NCBI GenBank assembly: GCA_007449985.2
Contig: VIIQ02000165.1
Coordinates: 62,001 to 126,000, forward strand
DNA length: 64,000 nucleotides
DNA from: Desmodesmus armatus
Lineage: Eukaryota > Chlorophyta > Chlorophyceae > Sphaeropleales > Scenedesmaceae
Direction of reading: 5' to 3'
The position numbers and the translations under genes were made by a program. The notes under the pieces are model-generated. The model was not told where the DNA came from. It saw nothing but the letters and a program-made list of their open reading frames with translations, and searched no databases. Shown here one piece after another: positions 52,501-62,762 of this stretch (position 1 is its first letter; each line of letters starts with the position of its first letter).

Positions 52501-55500
52501 TCAAGTCAATTGCTACCAAAACGCAGGTCATGTGTTCAAAGCAGGGTGAGCGCACCTCGCTGCCATGCGGCACAGGGCTGGGGTTGCCGATGAGCTCCAG
52601 TAGCCGTTTGGCAGACTGTCCCACTAGCAGCGCTTGGTACTTGTCGTTGGCTGCGGCAAGGTTGCTGCGTGCAGTCCTGAGCCGGCTGTTGACATCATCT
52701 GCCTGTGAAAGCAAGCAAAACAGCATGTGCCGGTGTGATGGAGCTGACCTTCGAGCTGACCAATGTCGGCTGATTGCATGGGACAAACAGTCGCACAGCA
52801 GGCAAGTAGCTGATGCCTTGCGTGCTCAGCAGCAAGCTGTACATGTGTAAGACACTATGCTTGAAGACAGCCGATACAGGGGTTGCTAACTGACTTTCAC
52901 CATCAGTGTTCACCAAGCAGAAGCACAGCTGGGGGCTGCCAGCACAGTGCTGCAGGTCGCTTAGTCAGGCAGTGACCAACTGCATTTTGCCACAGACTGG
53001 TGCAGCGTGGCATGTGGACCAGCGCGCGCGCCAACACGCCGAGGACGGTGGGGGTGCGCATGAACCCACCATGATGACTCTGTCACGTTCCTGCCGCAGC
53101 GTGCTGAGCGCGTTGTTCAGCCGCTCGATCTCAGCACGCTGCTGCACCATGGCTGCTTCAAAGTTTTGCCTGCACACATCACCAACAGGAAAGGCGGGCA
53201 GGCGCTGGGTGCAGCCGCACGGCAAGGCAAATGAGATGGCAGTGGGCAGCGCCAGCAGCAAAAGATACATCACAGATTGTGCAACCACAACTGCCAAGCT
53301 GCCAGCAATGTGTGCAGCAGCCGCCATGTGGGTGGGTCGTGTTCGAGGTTTGATTTTTCTTCAGGCCTTCCTCAGGCATGTGTGTACCCTTCCAATGTAC
53401 CAGGTTATCATCGGCGAAGAGCACCGGGCAGCAGCGGAAGCATCCACTGATCACAACCTGCCGCCCATAATGTCTCCACCCTTCTGCGCCCTTCATGTCT
53501 GCGCTCTCCCTGTATCTGTCACTTCTGCACCCTTCGCGTGCCCTTCACTTCTGTATCCTCCGTGTGCTTTGCACTTCTGCCTCTTCTGCCACTCAACCAT
53601 CCCACCTCTCAGCGCTCACCTGGCCTCGTCCGTTTTCTTTGCCTCCAGTTTCTTGCTGAGCTCCTCCTGCTGTGCCTGCAGCTCACCAACCTGGAAGGGA
53701 GCTGACGTGTGCAGCATCACCTGCAAGCATTACCATATGCAAAAACACCGCACATCCATCACTGACAGCATACCAACACCATCAACTCGCTGTTCCGAAA
53801 CTCACTCATGCACCCAAGAAAGCTCTAACCAGGCAGTCACCGATCATGTGTGGCCAAGGGACCCTCGTGTCAAATATGCCCCAATACACACTTCCTTTTT
53901 ATTTGAAGCCTGATGTCTGCCAGCCACAACTGATGCAATCCACACATACGCCTGACAGCTAATTCAACATGTACTGCTGCACAGAACTGCACTGCACATG
54001 CCACGTACAGCACTGGTCCCACCTGTTGGTGCAGGTTGTCCCTCCTTCGTTCCAGCTGGTGCAGATCCTGGCCCTTCATCTGTGCTGCTTGCTGGGCCTG
54101 GGCCAGCTCAGCATTCGCAGCATCTATCTGGCCCGTCAGAGCCGCCTCCTGAGCTCTGCAGTTCGTTGAAAATGAGTAACAGAAACGAAGCCAGAGAGAC
54201 GGGAGAAGTCTTGTGCTTTATGAGTGTCCAGGCTGTCTCCAGGTACGTCGGGGGGTGGGTGGACTGTCCGAACACTGTCAACATGCCCACAGGTCAAAAG
54301 AAACATGATATTTGGCCAGGGAAAATGGTTCTTCGAGCAAGATTCTTGAGCCAGATGCACCTCCAAGCTGCTCCCTACCACCTCATGTTTGGCCACAACA
54401 GCAGTGCCAGCCAGACCTGCCCTGGCGTGCATGGCGGGACCTGCCAGGAACCTACAAGCTGGACCTGATGAGGTCCAGTAAGCTGGGTGTGTCGCAACGC
54501 ACTCCCTATTCCCCAAGCAACTTGCCTGTGTGCCTCACGAAGTGTGCTGAGCTCAGACTGCAGCTGCCCCTCCTTGTGTCCCAGCTCACTCCTGAACGAA
54601 TCCAGTGCTGCCTGCGGCAACGGCTGCTGCCGACCACCTGCTGCTGCTGCTGCCTGCTGCGGCTCTCCTGGCAGGGTGATGCCCATGCGCTGTGCTGTGC
54701 TGCGCACGAAGGCGTCCCGTGCTGCGATGTTGCTTGCGTTGGTGTCTGCTGCTGCCTGCAGGTTGCTGAGCTGCTGCTGTGCCTGTGGAAACACCAACAC
54801 AGGTCAGTGCATGTGCAAATCCCACCCAAAGCCTTGAACCCGGTACAGCTGCCAGGCGCATGCACTTTGCGCCAGCTAGATGCCCAAACCAGCAGTTTGT
54901 ACACATAATTCACCCACCCACTTCACCCACCCCACACTCTCTCCGAGTACAGCTGCAAGGCACCAGCACCACCCTGGCCCAATGCATTGCATCAGAGCAA
55001 ATCAACAGCCACACAGCCTTTTTACTGCAATGAACCTGGGCATCACATGTGTATGTTCTGCAAAGCACTGTCTGACCATATGCTGCGGTCTCCAACATGA
55101 TCTCCAGTTGAAAACCAACGAACATATGCCTGCAGAGCACCCGCACGCAACAACGTGGTACCTACCTGCTGCAGTTTGGTTTCATAGTTGGCGCGATCCA
55201 TCTGTCTCATCTTGAGGCGCTCCTCAAGCTCATTCCTGGCACCGATTGTGTTGGCAAAGTTCTGCAGGACAGATTGAATGGATCCCTGTCAGCACGGAAC
55301 GTGACTCATATCTACCGGCAAGCAGTGCCATTGCTGTGCCGCAAAGTGGTGGCTGATCTGCATCATTGTCTTCACCGAAACGGATACGCTTACCTCAACT
55401 CAGGACAAGATGTATACAAGTGGTACTGCATATGCATGCTTGTACACGGAGGCACATTGACGGGGCTTGAGACAATGGCGTTTACAAGCGATGCTGGCAT

Positions 55501-58500
55501 GCAGCACGCTCTCATTGTGGATGCCGAACGGGGTCCCAATTCCTGCCGGCCAGCTGCGCATGCTTGTCAAAGCTGGCTGCAGCAGCCCAGAGGTGAAAAC
55601 CCTCCTGATCAGGCCAGCTTAGTGGAGAAAATAGAGCTACATTGTGCACTGCGGCAGCAATGCAGTGCATTGATGCCGCATTCAGCACTTTTGGATAGGC
55701 CGCACCTCCTCAAACTTGCTAGTGAACTCCTCCAGCTGTGAATCAGTCTCCTCGAAGTCTCCTGCAGGCAAGCTGTTGAGCTTCTTGTTGGTCGCCTGCG
55801 TGACCACCTCCACTTGTGCCGACATCTGCACAACGACGGAAGCAAAACAAACACGCAACCACAGATGAACTTCGAGCGGACAGCTGTTGGCATGCGCCGT
55901 CGTCACCACTATCATCGTCGGATGGTTCAACCCCTGACGGTAATGGACAATTCCGTTCACCAAAGTGCCCCCCGTCAGGACCACATACTAAGTAGTACTT
56001 ACCCGTGTGATCTCGTCCACGATGCTGACCATGCTGGCCAGCTTTGTGTCAATGGCCTCCATCTCCCGCTCGGCATCAGCCACACGGTCCTGCACAACAA
56101 CCACACAGCAAGCGGCACACACTCACGCGCTCGCCTTCCCTTGCGCTCACTCAATGCTGTAGGGCATTTCTGCACACCACAGCTCAGCACGCCTGCGCCA
56201 CAGCCACGGTTTGGCAACAGCAAAAGGGCAAAGTGTCATGACAGCACTGATGGCAGCAAACTTCCTCTGACCCGCAGTACGATACCTGCAGTACTCCGAT
56301 GCTGGCCTCCAGGTCCAGCATCTGTGCGTTGCCCTGGTGCATCTGCTTCTGCAGCGTCTGTGCAGCGTCCTTGTGAGACTTGAGTGTCTCCAGCTTGAGC
56401 CGCATCTCCTTGCACTCCTGAGTCTTCTCCTTCTTCAGCTTCTGGAGGCTCTCAAGGGCCTGAATGGGTGCCAGCAGCAAGAGCAAGTACATGAGCCTCA
56501 CTGAGTGACACCAGCATGTGGATGTGGGGGGAGGGGAGGGGGATGCACAGACATAAATCGGCTTGCTGCTTTTGCAGCTCATCTCAATAAAAACCAGGTC
56601 CTGAGTCTTCTCCTTCTTCAGCTTCTAGAGGCTCTCAAGGGCCTGGACAAGTGGGGGTTTGGGGTTTGCGGCTAGGGTTTGGGGTTGAGGTTTTGGGCAC
56701 CAGTATGTGTGTGTGGGGGAGGGGGGTGCATGCACAAACGTCATTCAACTTGCGACCGCTGCTTGTGCAACTCATCTCAGCAAAAACAACAGGCTAATTC
56801 TGGGTTATCTGCTGCTTCACCAAAGCACACACAAGGACACGTGGGACCCTCTTGCAGCTTCAACCATGCACCCGCGAGGTAACTCGTATGCGAAAACAAA
56901 GGGTGCTATTATTTGGCCAAGCCCCCATGGCCAGATCTAGTCGCTGGCTGGTGCCAGGGAAGAGGGTCAACCCCTGCGATATAAGTATTCGTGATACAAA
57001 CACGCATGCAGGGTGCGCACCTTTGTGTACTTGGTTGCTGCAAAGATGTCATCAAACTTCTTCTTGAGGGTAGCTCCCTCCGCCAGCGGCCACAGCGACT
57101 CCTCTTGGTGCACAAAGATGACATTGTCCAGCACAGCCTACAGGCACAGGCGCAGCCAGGTGGGGGTCAGGCGGGAAGGCAGCAACAGCAGCAGCAGCAG
57201 CAGCTGCACAGGCTGCAGGCACAGGTGCTTCATGCAGCCTGGTGGGGTCAGGCGGGAGGGATTCAGCTATGGCGGCAGCAGAAGCAGCAGCAGCATAGCC
57301 TGTGAACACTGGTGCAGCCTGGTGGGGGGGTCTCACCGCATGCCGCATGCAGCACTACACTGCCACACCGTGCACAGCATCCACCCTGCGAGCTGCCTCA
57401 CCTCCAACCGAGCACCCCCAAACTTATGAAAGATGCCATGCGGCACTAGAGTGCAAGCATGTGAGACAGACAACTCAGCCTCCAGCACGATGAACAACCG
57501 AAGAAGATAAAAATAACATGTGAACACACCCTCTTGTGCCCTGATGCCAGTTTGGAAAGCACTCTCCCATCCCACACAATATGGTGCGTGTTCAGCCTAC
57601 AGCGAGCATGCCTACCTTTGAGACCTGCATCAGGTTGGGGATCATCGCGTTGATGTCAGCACACCTGCAACCAGCAAGGCGGCCGGGCGGGGCAGATGTC
57701 GACAAACCACTGGTTTGTGGCACCATTGCTGAAATGATCGCAGCCAGCGCCACAGCGACAGCCCACAGCGCCACAGCGCCCACAGCGCCACAGCGGCAGC
57801 CTGCGGCAGGCTGCCACAGCCAGGGCGCGTCAGCACCTGGCGCCACGGTTGGTATTGCACTAACCCAGTGGCCACCACTCTAGAGTGTGCAATTGATAGC
57901 ATGGGAATATTGTATGGCATGGAAGGACAGGTCCTTGGGAATACCACTACAGTAGTTTGGTTTTGAAACCACACAGCAGCATGTTTGGGGTGGTCGTCAG
58001 CAGCCCGTTTCAGCGCTGCTGCTTTTATGCCCTTTGTATGCCTGCGTTGTGGCCGTAACTGGCACAGGCTTTCTAGTGTCCTAGGTCACTGGTCGCCTGG
58101 TGGTGTCTTGCTTGTCTTGCACCAAGGTCGATTTGCTGCTTGCAGCTTGCTGCATGCACAATGAACCTGGCCGGAAACACGTGTAATGATGATGGAAGGA
58201 CAGGATGAGATCCTACAGCTCCCAAAGATTGAGTGACTTCAGCCCGATGTGCGCTGATGACAGCCGCCCATGTAACAGGAGCATCCAAAAGTGTAACAGG
58301 AGCATCCAAAAGTGTGCACTGCGATGCTCGAAGGATTGGTTTTGGGCCTATGTAGTGTCCCGCTACAGCCCACCTGTATGTGATGGCCTCCCTCTTGCCT
58401 GTGTCCCTGTTGAGGGTCTGTATGGTGCTGTCCAACGTCTTGAAGCTCGGCTGACCGGACTTCTTCTGCACTGACTGCACACATTCACCACACAGCACAC

Positions 58501-60860
58501 AGCGCAAGCAGACTCCAGTGAAAAGAGGGCAGACAGGTGGCGCCTGCTTGTATTGATGGCCAACAAATATGATGCTGTGTGTTGCAAATTGAGTGACTGT
58601 ACTGCAGCTGTTGCAAATTGAGTGACTGTACTGCAGCTGCAGGTCAAGATTCCAAACACACATGGTGCAGTTATAAGGTGCACGAAAGCATACTGGGTCA
58701 GCCACACGGAACATACAACGCTGCGACTGGATGTACGCATACCTGGTAGGAGCGAATGATGACGACTGGCATCTGGTTGCCTGTTGTGACCCGCAGCTTG
58801 ATCTGAGCCTTCACCTCAGACTCACCATACACCTGCAAAACAGGGTTTGGGGTTGAAGTTGAGGCTTGGTATTGTGTCAAGATGACAGGCATGTTACCAC
58901 TAGATACCATGAGCCTTCACCTCAGACTCACCATACACCTGCAAGGATGAAATCTTGACATCATGGGGTGTCGTCTGAACAAAATTGAGGCTGTTCTCCC
59001 TACTTTATGACTCGTGCTGCTGTTGAACATTTGGAATCACGGTCTGCAATGTTGCAGTGACAGTTCCTGATTACCAGTCACATGCTGCAGAGTTCAAACA
59101 GGATGCTGCTGCTGTGTCCCTGACCAGGTGCAGACCTGATCACGCTCAAGGGAGCAACCATGGCCACCCCGGCCCCTCCCTTCCTTTGAGCCCCATGGTA
59201 CCCCAAAGTCCCGGTGTCTTCTCCTCTCCCAGCGCCATGCAGGGAACATCCCTCCCAGCTCAGTGCACACGACCAACCCTTGAGTCCATGACCCAGTTGC
59301 GGCCGTTCCCCCCCTACCCCACACACACACAATTGTTAGTGAGCTTGCATGTATCCTCCCTCTGTCGACACACACATCCCCCTGCCCCCCCCCCCCCCCC
59401 CCCCGAGCCCCCATGGGACCCCCACGCCCCAGCTCCCACTCCTTTCCTAACGCAGCATGCATGCCCTACCCAACGCAGTGCCCATGGCCTACCTTTGGGT
59501 CCATGACCCAGTTGCGGCCGTTGCCCCCCACATTGGGCGGCAGCTCTCCAGTGCATGCCTGCTTCAGGCACTCAATCACAGTCTGCACACACAGCAGGAC
59601 ACAGACGGACACAGCAGGAAATGGGACAACCACTCAGAACAGCAAATCCTACCAAGCATACAGGCAGGTGGTGGCAAGGGACAGGAACAGGGGAGGGCGA
59701 CCTGCGATTACTCTGGAAAACTGCATTCTGAACATCAGACCCAAACCCTCAGGGGTGGAGGGGCTGGGGCAGCAGCTGCGTGACTGGCCAACCAGGCCAA
59801 TCAGTGTTTGGATGTTACACAGAACAATCAGCGCGCAAAAAGAATCCCTCGCAGCTGTGTGCACCCTCTTGTGCACAGCTGACATGCAGCTAGCAGCACT
59901 GTGCCTCAGGAACTTGCTTGCACCTGCCGCCACCCCGCCAGCAGCTCCCAGCAATCCATGCCCACCACACATGCCTAGTGTTCGAGTTCTCAACACCAAC
60001 ACTCATTGCCACTCCGTTCCTCCAAAACTACAGTCGGACACTACAGTGCTGCTGTTCCTATGAACATGCACCCTCACCAAGTACACCCCCCCCCCAGGGA
60101 AACCACCACTACGAGCTCCGCAGCCGCTGCTGTCTTCCCTGCAAACACAATCAGTCCATCAACATGACTGCTGCTGAGCCTTGCAGAGCCTTGCTGAGCC
60201 ATGCTGCAGTAGCAGCTGCTTGTGCAACTTAGGCTCAACCCAGCCGTCTCTCCCCCCTCCTTTGACCACCTTTGCCAGCAAGAGGAGCCACGGTCCCAGT
60301 TGAATTGAGGTGCAAAGCAGCCACAGCCACTGCACCTCATGATAGGGCTGCCAGCTGCAGGCGGCTCTGTGAACAGCATAGAAACAGTTGTCCCCACCGT
60401 TTTGCCTGCTCCGTTGGAACCGACGATCAGCGTCAGGGGCTTGTAGAACTCAATTGCAGCAACGTTTTCAGGTGCAAAGCTCCTGATGCCCTTGATGAGC
60501 ATCTGCAGCAGCAGGCCAACCAACAGTTAGCACGAGGGAAAATCCGTGAAGAGATCAGGTGGATCGATCACAGCCAAGCGATGAGGTTTGATGCATCAGG
60601 CTGCTGCTGTAGCGGTGTTGTACTGCAGCAGGTGCTGCTGACAGTGCAACGCTGCAGCTATGCTGCAGAACCCACGCAACTGCAGCTGCACTGATGAAGA
60701 CGCTGGCTTGGGATGTTGACTGCGTTTTGCGTGCCTGCTCGTGCCAGTGCTCTGAACCTGGTTGTGCTGGTTCAGTATTTGCTGCTGTTGCACAGTGCCC
60801 AGATGCTCATGCATGGAGCTTCACAGACTGCACAATACTGACCTTATCTATGGTACACAT
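40589..60860 (-). CDS. RAD50: RAD50 double-strand-break repair ATPase (SMC-like), 37 exons
   Basis: ATPase of the MRE11-RAD50-NBS1 complex, which tethers and processes DNA breaks in the nucleus. Exons: 60860-60843, 60502-60398, 59582-59493, 58832-58743, 58474-58374, 57664-57616, 57137-57021, 56459-56286, 56089-56003, 55825-55706, 55261-55166, 54782-54526, 54155-54023, 53690-53620, 53169-53070, 52702-52556, 52248-52148, 51849-51666, 51342-51207, 50946-50826, 50097-50004, 49282-49207, 48889-48784, 48456-48354, 47975-47877, 47535-47469, 47094-46998, 46691-46550, 46032-45868, 45774-45734, 45478-45287, 44987-44906, 44649-44523, 43295-43195, 41651-41589, 41221-41108, 40677-40589. Total 4055 bp, one base short of 1352 codons; the deficit is in exon 30. 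Walker A GSNGAGKT at residues 34-41, zinc hook CMLC at 712-715 between long coiled coils, signature [10 protein letters not shown], Walker B/D-loop [12 protein letters not shown], and the switch His in VITHDE. About 1351 residues, close to family length. The 6-codon first exon (MCTIDK) supplies the usual N-terminus. Confidence 0.93.
42290..42361 (-). tRNA. tRNA-Thr (anticodon CGU), nested in a RAD50 intron
   Basis: All arms fold: 7-bp acceptor GCCTCAT/ATGAGGC with discriminator A, T8 and G9; D stem GCGC/GCGC around AGTGGTA; anticodon loop TTCGTAA with CGT at positions 34-36 on a 5-bp stem (outer G-A mismatch); 5-base variable loop; T stem GCGTG/CACGC with TTCAACC. A and B box sequences are present. 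There is no intron. No TTTT run follows directly on the minus strand (the first T5 is over 100 bases away), so it could be a tRNA-derived relic and not an active gene. Confidence 0.75.
42484..43187 (+). repeat. CATT-tailed repeat cluster in RAD50 intron 34
   Basis: The word ACCCGTGTAACACCTTCATT with two or three CATT repeats occurs at about 42486, 42899, 43036 and (altered) 43159. It is preceded each time by GTAGTTGCTT in the last three. The stretch 42822-42921 is related to 17153-17265. The simple-repeat tail suggests 3' ends of LINE- or SINE-like elements, here partly amplified in tandem. Confidence 0.7.
43783..44260 (-). repeat. Three copies of RAD50 exon 33 3' end with donor site
   Basis: The real exon 33 end (plus strand CACCCACCTGTAGTTGTAGC at 44517) recurs at 44211, 43993 and 43783 in the following intron. 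Each copy keeps about 45 bases with the donor (CTACAG|GTGGGT or a one-base variant). The copies also share intron-like sequence (ATCTCACTGTGACTCTCATG), making a roughly 210-bp tandem array. Confidence 0.88.
45734..45774 (-). other. RAD50 exon 30, one base short
   Basis: The exon is bounded by the only AG upstream (45776-45775) and CTGCAG|GTACCT. At 41 bp it throws exon 31 out of frame, although flanking exons are phase 0. One more G in the GGGG run would give [14 protein letters not shown], the expected helical sequence. A homopolymer error or a real indel is likely. Confidence 0.7.
46756..46807 (-). repeat. Decoy copy of RAD50 exon 28 start with acceptor
   Basis: GCTGCAG|GGCCATAGCAGCAGTG and about 50 bases of exon sequence are repeated 116 bases upstream of the true exon (46691) with two differences. 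The copy continues into unrelated intron sequence after GTTGA. Confidence 0.88.
46868..46945. repeat. GTACT/AGTAC palindromic microsatellite in RAD50 intron 27
   Basis: A dense run of ACTGT/ACAGT pentamers that is self-complementary around 46915, able to form cruciforms. Confidence 0.8.
48556..48586 (-). repeat. Decoy copy of RAD50 exon 24 start with acceptor
   Basis: GCAG|GGAGCTCGGGGACATCGATG and the following bases repeat the start of exon 24 (48456), 130 bases upstream. The adjacent intron word CATGCTTCCAGGCA is also duplicated, so the duplicated unit is well over 100 bp. Confidence 0.88.
49581..49730. repeat. Hairpin A in RAD50 intron 21
   Basis: CAGGTCCAAGGCCCGCACCA plus GTGCTGCTAGG (49591 onward) is complementary to TTGCCTAGCAGCACTGGTGC plus TGGCCTTGGACCTG (ending 49720). 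Arms of about 55 bases surround a short loop near 49658. Confidence 0.8.
49816..49958. repeat. Hairpin B in RAD50 intron 21
   Basis: TTGCTGCTGCTGACAGCTGC plus TTACTCCTAGTCCC pairs with GGGACTAGCAGTAAGCAACT plus GTCAGCAGCAGCAA. An inner pair GAGTTGTC/GACAACTC extends the stem. It lies 85 bases from hairpin A in the same intron. Confidence 0.8.
50222..50250 (-). repeat. Short decoy copy of RAD50 exon 21 start
   Basis: GCATGCAG|TGACGCGACCCTGC resembles the real GTATGCAG|TGATGCTACCCTGC at 50097, 139 bases away, with flanking GGCAGACACA also shared. Confidence 0.65.
51207..51342 (-). other. RAD50 zinc-hook exon (exon 19)
   Basis: Codes the apex of the coiled coil: [14 protein letters not shown], with the CxxC (CMLC) that coordinates zinc between two RAD50 molecules and so bridges DNA ends. 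The start of this exon is tandemly duplicated upstream. Confidence 0.9.
51431..51552 (-). repeat. 122-bp tandem duplicate of RAD50 exon 19 start plus intron
   Basis: Segments 51308-51430 and 51431-51552 are direct tandem copies. Shared words include CGCTTCACGTTGTTGAACAC, CACTCAGCAGTGC and the CCTTA...CTTGCA end. The copy holds about 33 bases of exon with the acceptor GTGCAG|AAGCGC and about 87 bases of intron. Confidence 0.9.
54156..54525 (-). other. GC-AG intron in RAD50 (between exons 12 and 13)
   Basis: The donor is CACACAG|GCAAGT, the classic GC donor context, and the acceptor is CTGCAG|AGCTCAGG. Only this pair keeps the phase (AG + A = Arg, then AQEAAL). The nearby GT option would break the frame. 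Confidence 0.8.
56600..56790 (-). repeat. Tandem duplicate of RAD50 exon 8 start plus intron, with a stop
   Basis: The exon 8 start recurs about 183 bases upstream (56600-56645), and the intron beyond it also recurs (G-rich tract and GCAACTCATCTCA words at 56521-56600 versus 56707-56790). In the copy the second Leu-Gln codons read CTC TAG, so its inclusion would truncate the protein. Confidence 0.85.
58572..58640. repeat. Two tandem 32-bp repeats in RAD50 intron 4
   Basis: TTGCAAATTGAGTGACTGTA plus CTGCAGCTG is repeated back to back. A smaller tandem pair (AGGAGCATCCAAAAGTGTAAC) is at 58278-58315. Confidence 0.85.
58911..58945 (-). repeat. Decoy copy of RAD50 exon 4 start with acceptor
   Basis: TTGCAG|GTGTATGGTGAGTC and about 15 further bases are repeated 107 bases upstream of exon 4 (58832). 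The copy has the acceptor and an internal GGTGAGT that could act as a donor. Confidence 0.88.
59268..59310 (-). repeat. Degenerate copy of RAD50 exon 3 end with donor
   Basis: CGGCCGCAACTGGGTCATGG at the end of exon 3 recurs 215 bases further on in the following intron, with GACTCAAGG|GTTGG in place of GACCCAAAG|GTAGG. Sequence on both sides is also alike, so a segment of about 215 bp was duplicated in tandem. Confidence 0.82.
60398..60502 (-). other. RAD50 Walker A exon (exon 2)
   Basis: Codes [20 protein letters not shown] then the P-loop GSNGAGKT and ends exactly after Thr, where exon 3 continues [15 protein letters not shown] binding by the head domain. Confidence 0.92.
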
Positions 60861-62762
60861 CTCGACGTCCGAATAGGGGGGATTCCCACCCTCGGCCTGT
60901 GTTTTGGTTTGGTTGCAACCACATGCACGTTGCTGCTCTGCTGACAGGAAGAGGAGTGGAAAGCTTCAGAGCATTGTTTGCGCTGCCACCTGGCGCAAGA
61001 CTATCAGTAAGAGGTCCAATAAATCATAGGCAGATCAGAAGGGCTTATGTATTGTGTGCATGGGGTTGCTGCGTCATGATCTGCAACAGGTGTTGTGCGT
61101 TGCTGCTGATCAGAGTAGATCTTTAAGCAAACAGTAGTCCTTTGAACCCCATAATAATCGTGCTCCAATCACCTTGCTGTATGCTGCTACAACCCATGTG
61201 CTGTGTGCTGTGCGATCGCGGTTTGAAAAAGTTGGGGTGGCCGTGAGTCGAGGCAAGCAAGCCCCTAATTGCCTTTTCCTTAACCTTTACCTCACCCAAT
61301 GGAGGACACGACCCTATCCCTACCTCCGTCCGTCACCCACCACCACTGGTACCAGTTCACTGTCGCTTCCTTGCGCTGCTGTCACTGATGTCAATGTCAG
61401 CAGAACCTGCAGTCATCACTACTTGATCCTTGAGACAGCCCATTTCTCGTGACATACATTCGCTGCAGGTTGAGTGATTGGCCATCTGTCTGGTCTAGCT
61501 CCACCTTCCAATTGGTGATGCGGCCAGATCTGGTAAAAGCTGGGTGCTGATCCTCCTTTCAAGTCTGAGCGCTCAGAAATTGAGCTGTCTCAGATGCTGG
61601 GGGGGCATTGATGTTACATATAGCAGTCTTCAGGAATACACAAGAACCAAGGACACACCTGCGAGAGGAAACGTGGCCTGTTCAGGTGAATTGCCAGACC
61701 GCTTCACTGCTGGCAGCAAGGTCTACATGTGTACCCCAGACAAGGGACGGCATGGGGACAAGGCAAGTGCACCAACAACGCCGGCCAGCCTGGCTGAGCT
61801 GAACTTGTCAACTGATAGTGAGTGGCCAGACACACCTCCACACATGGCCTGACGAAAGCAACTTGCGCCAGCGCACACAACACATGTGACAACGCATCTG
61901 CACAAGCCAACATGGCTGACCGTGGGGCCGCAAACTGTTGCCATGAGCCTCACTGAGTGGCACGAGGCAAGCACAGAGTGACTCCTGGCTTCAATGATAC
62001 TATCAAGCCAGTAGTACTAGTGACGCGTGCAAACCTTCACTAGGCGGGCAACCCCCTTCACGCGAGAAGGGGTAAACCTTCGACCACGCACTACGAAGCC
62101 CTTCACGCGCCGCACGTGAAGGGGGCGGGCCAGCGTGAAGGGGGGGGGGCTTAGCGACAGGCACGTGAAGGGCTTCGCGATGTCGTCGTGAAGGGGTTAG
62201 CGTCTGTAGGCGAAGGGCTTCGTGTTGAAGGGCTTTGTGTTGAAGCATTCTAAGCTTAGGACCACGAGCTGGGAACGTGCAGCACCACTGACATTTCAAG
62301 CAGTGCACTCCAACCCCTGCATATTTTTGACGGCACTTTGCTACCCACCGGTACTTGACAAAGAGCAAGCAGCCTGAACGAATCAGCATCCTGTGCAGTG
62401 TGCATGTGTACCAGGACCACCTGCTGCACATACGAAGGCCATGGGCACACATATGTACACATTGTAGACTTCTGACACTCAACACGTAAGGCCACATGAG
62501 GGCTCAAACGCATGAAGCACGTCTCGCACCACTGAGAGGCAACTTGCAGGGGAAGGCTGGGCATGCTATGGACAGATCGTCAACATACACTGAATAAGTG
62601 CCGCCCGGAAAGAAGGTTTCCCATTTGCTGCCTGGGGCCACTCGGCCAATACAGCACAGCATCGCCTCAGAAGGACAACAACGCCACACACAGCATATCA
62701 ACCCCAGCAACGGTGTCCGTCTGTACTCACGCCCTTGCACAACATGGGGCACCAGTACTACT
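60861..62762. other. Intergenic region, RAD50 promoter side and membrane-protein 3' side
   Basis: RAD50 and the membrane-protein gene both run leftward, so the RAD50 promoter lies just right of 60860. No coding sequence is recognised. The only distinctive part is the repeat cluster at 62035-62255. Confidence 0.45.
62035..62255. repeat. Cluster of GTGAAGGG/CCCTTCAC palindromic repeats
   Basis: In about 220 bp there are four GTGAAGGG and two CCCTTCAC words, plus variants (GCGAAGGGCTTCG, GTTGAAGGGCTT) and GGGGTTAGCG. Several form short perfect hairpins (GAAGGGCTTCG-type). This texture resembles the dispersed repeats of chlorophycean organelle genomes and differs from the rest of the window. Confidence 0.75.

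Noticed and set aside
52906..53913. Long plus-strand open frame (335 codons) opposite RAD50
   Set aside because: It overlaps RAD50 exons 14-15 and introns in antisense, has low-complexity Cys/Ser content and no family likeness, while the minus-strand exons close in phase.
56641..56700. Interstitial telomere repeat (GGGTTTGGGGTTT)
   Set aside because: Only one TTTAGGG-like unit is present; the rest is a degenerate G/T-rich tract that belongs to the duplicated exon 8 intron unit.
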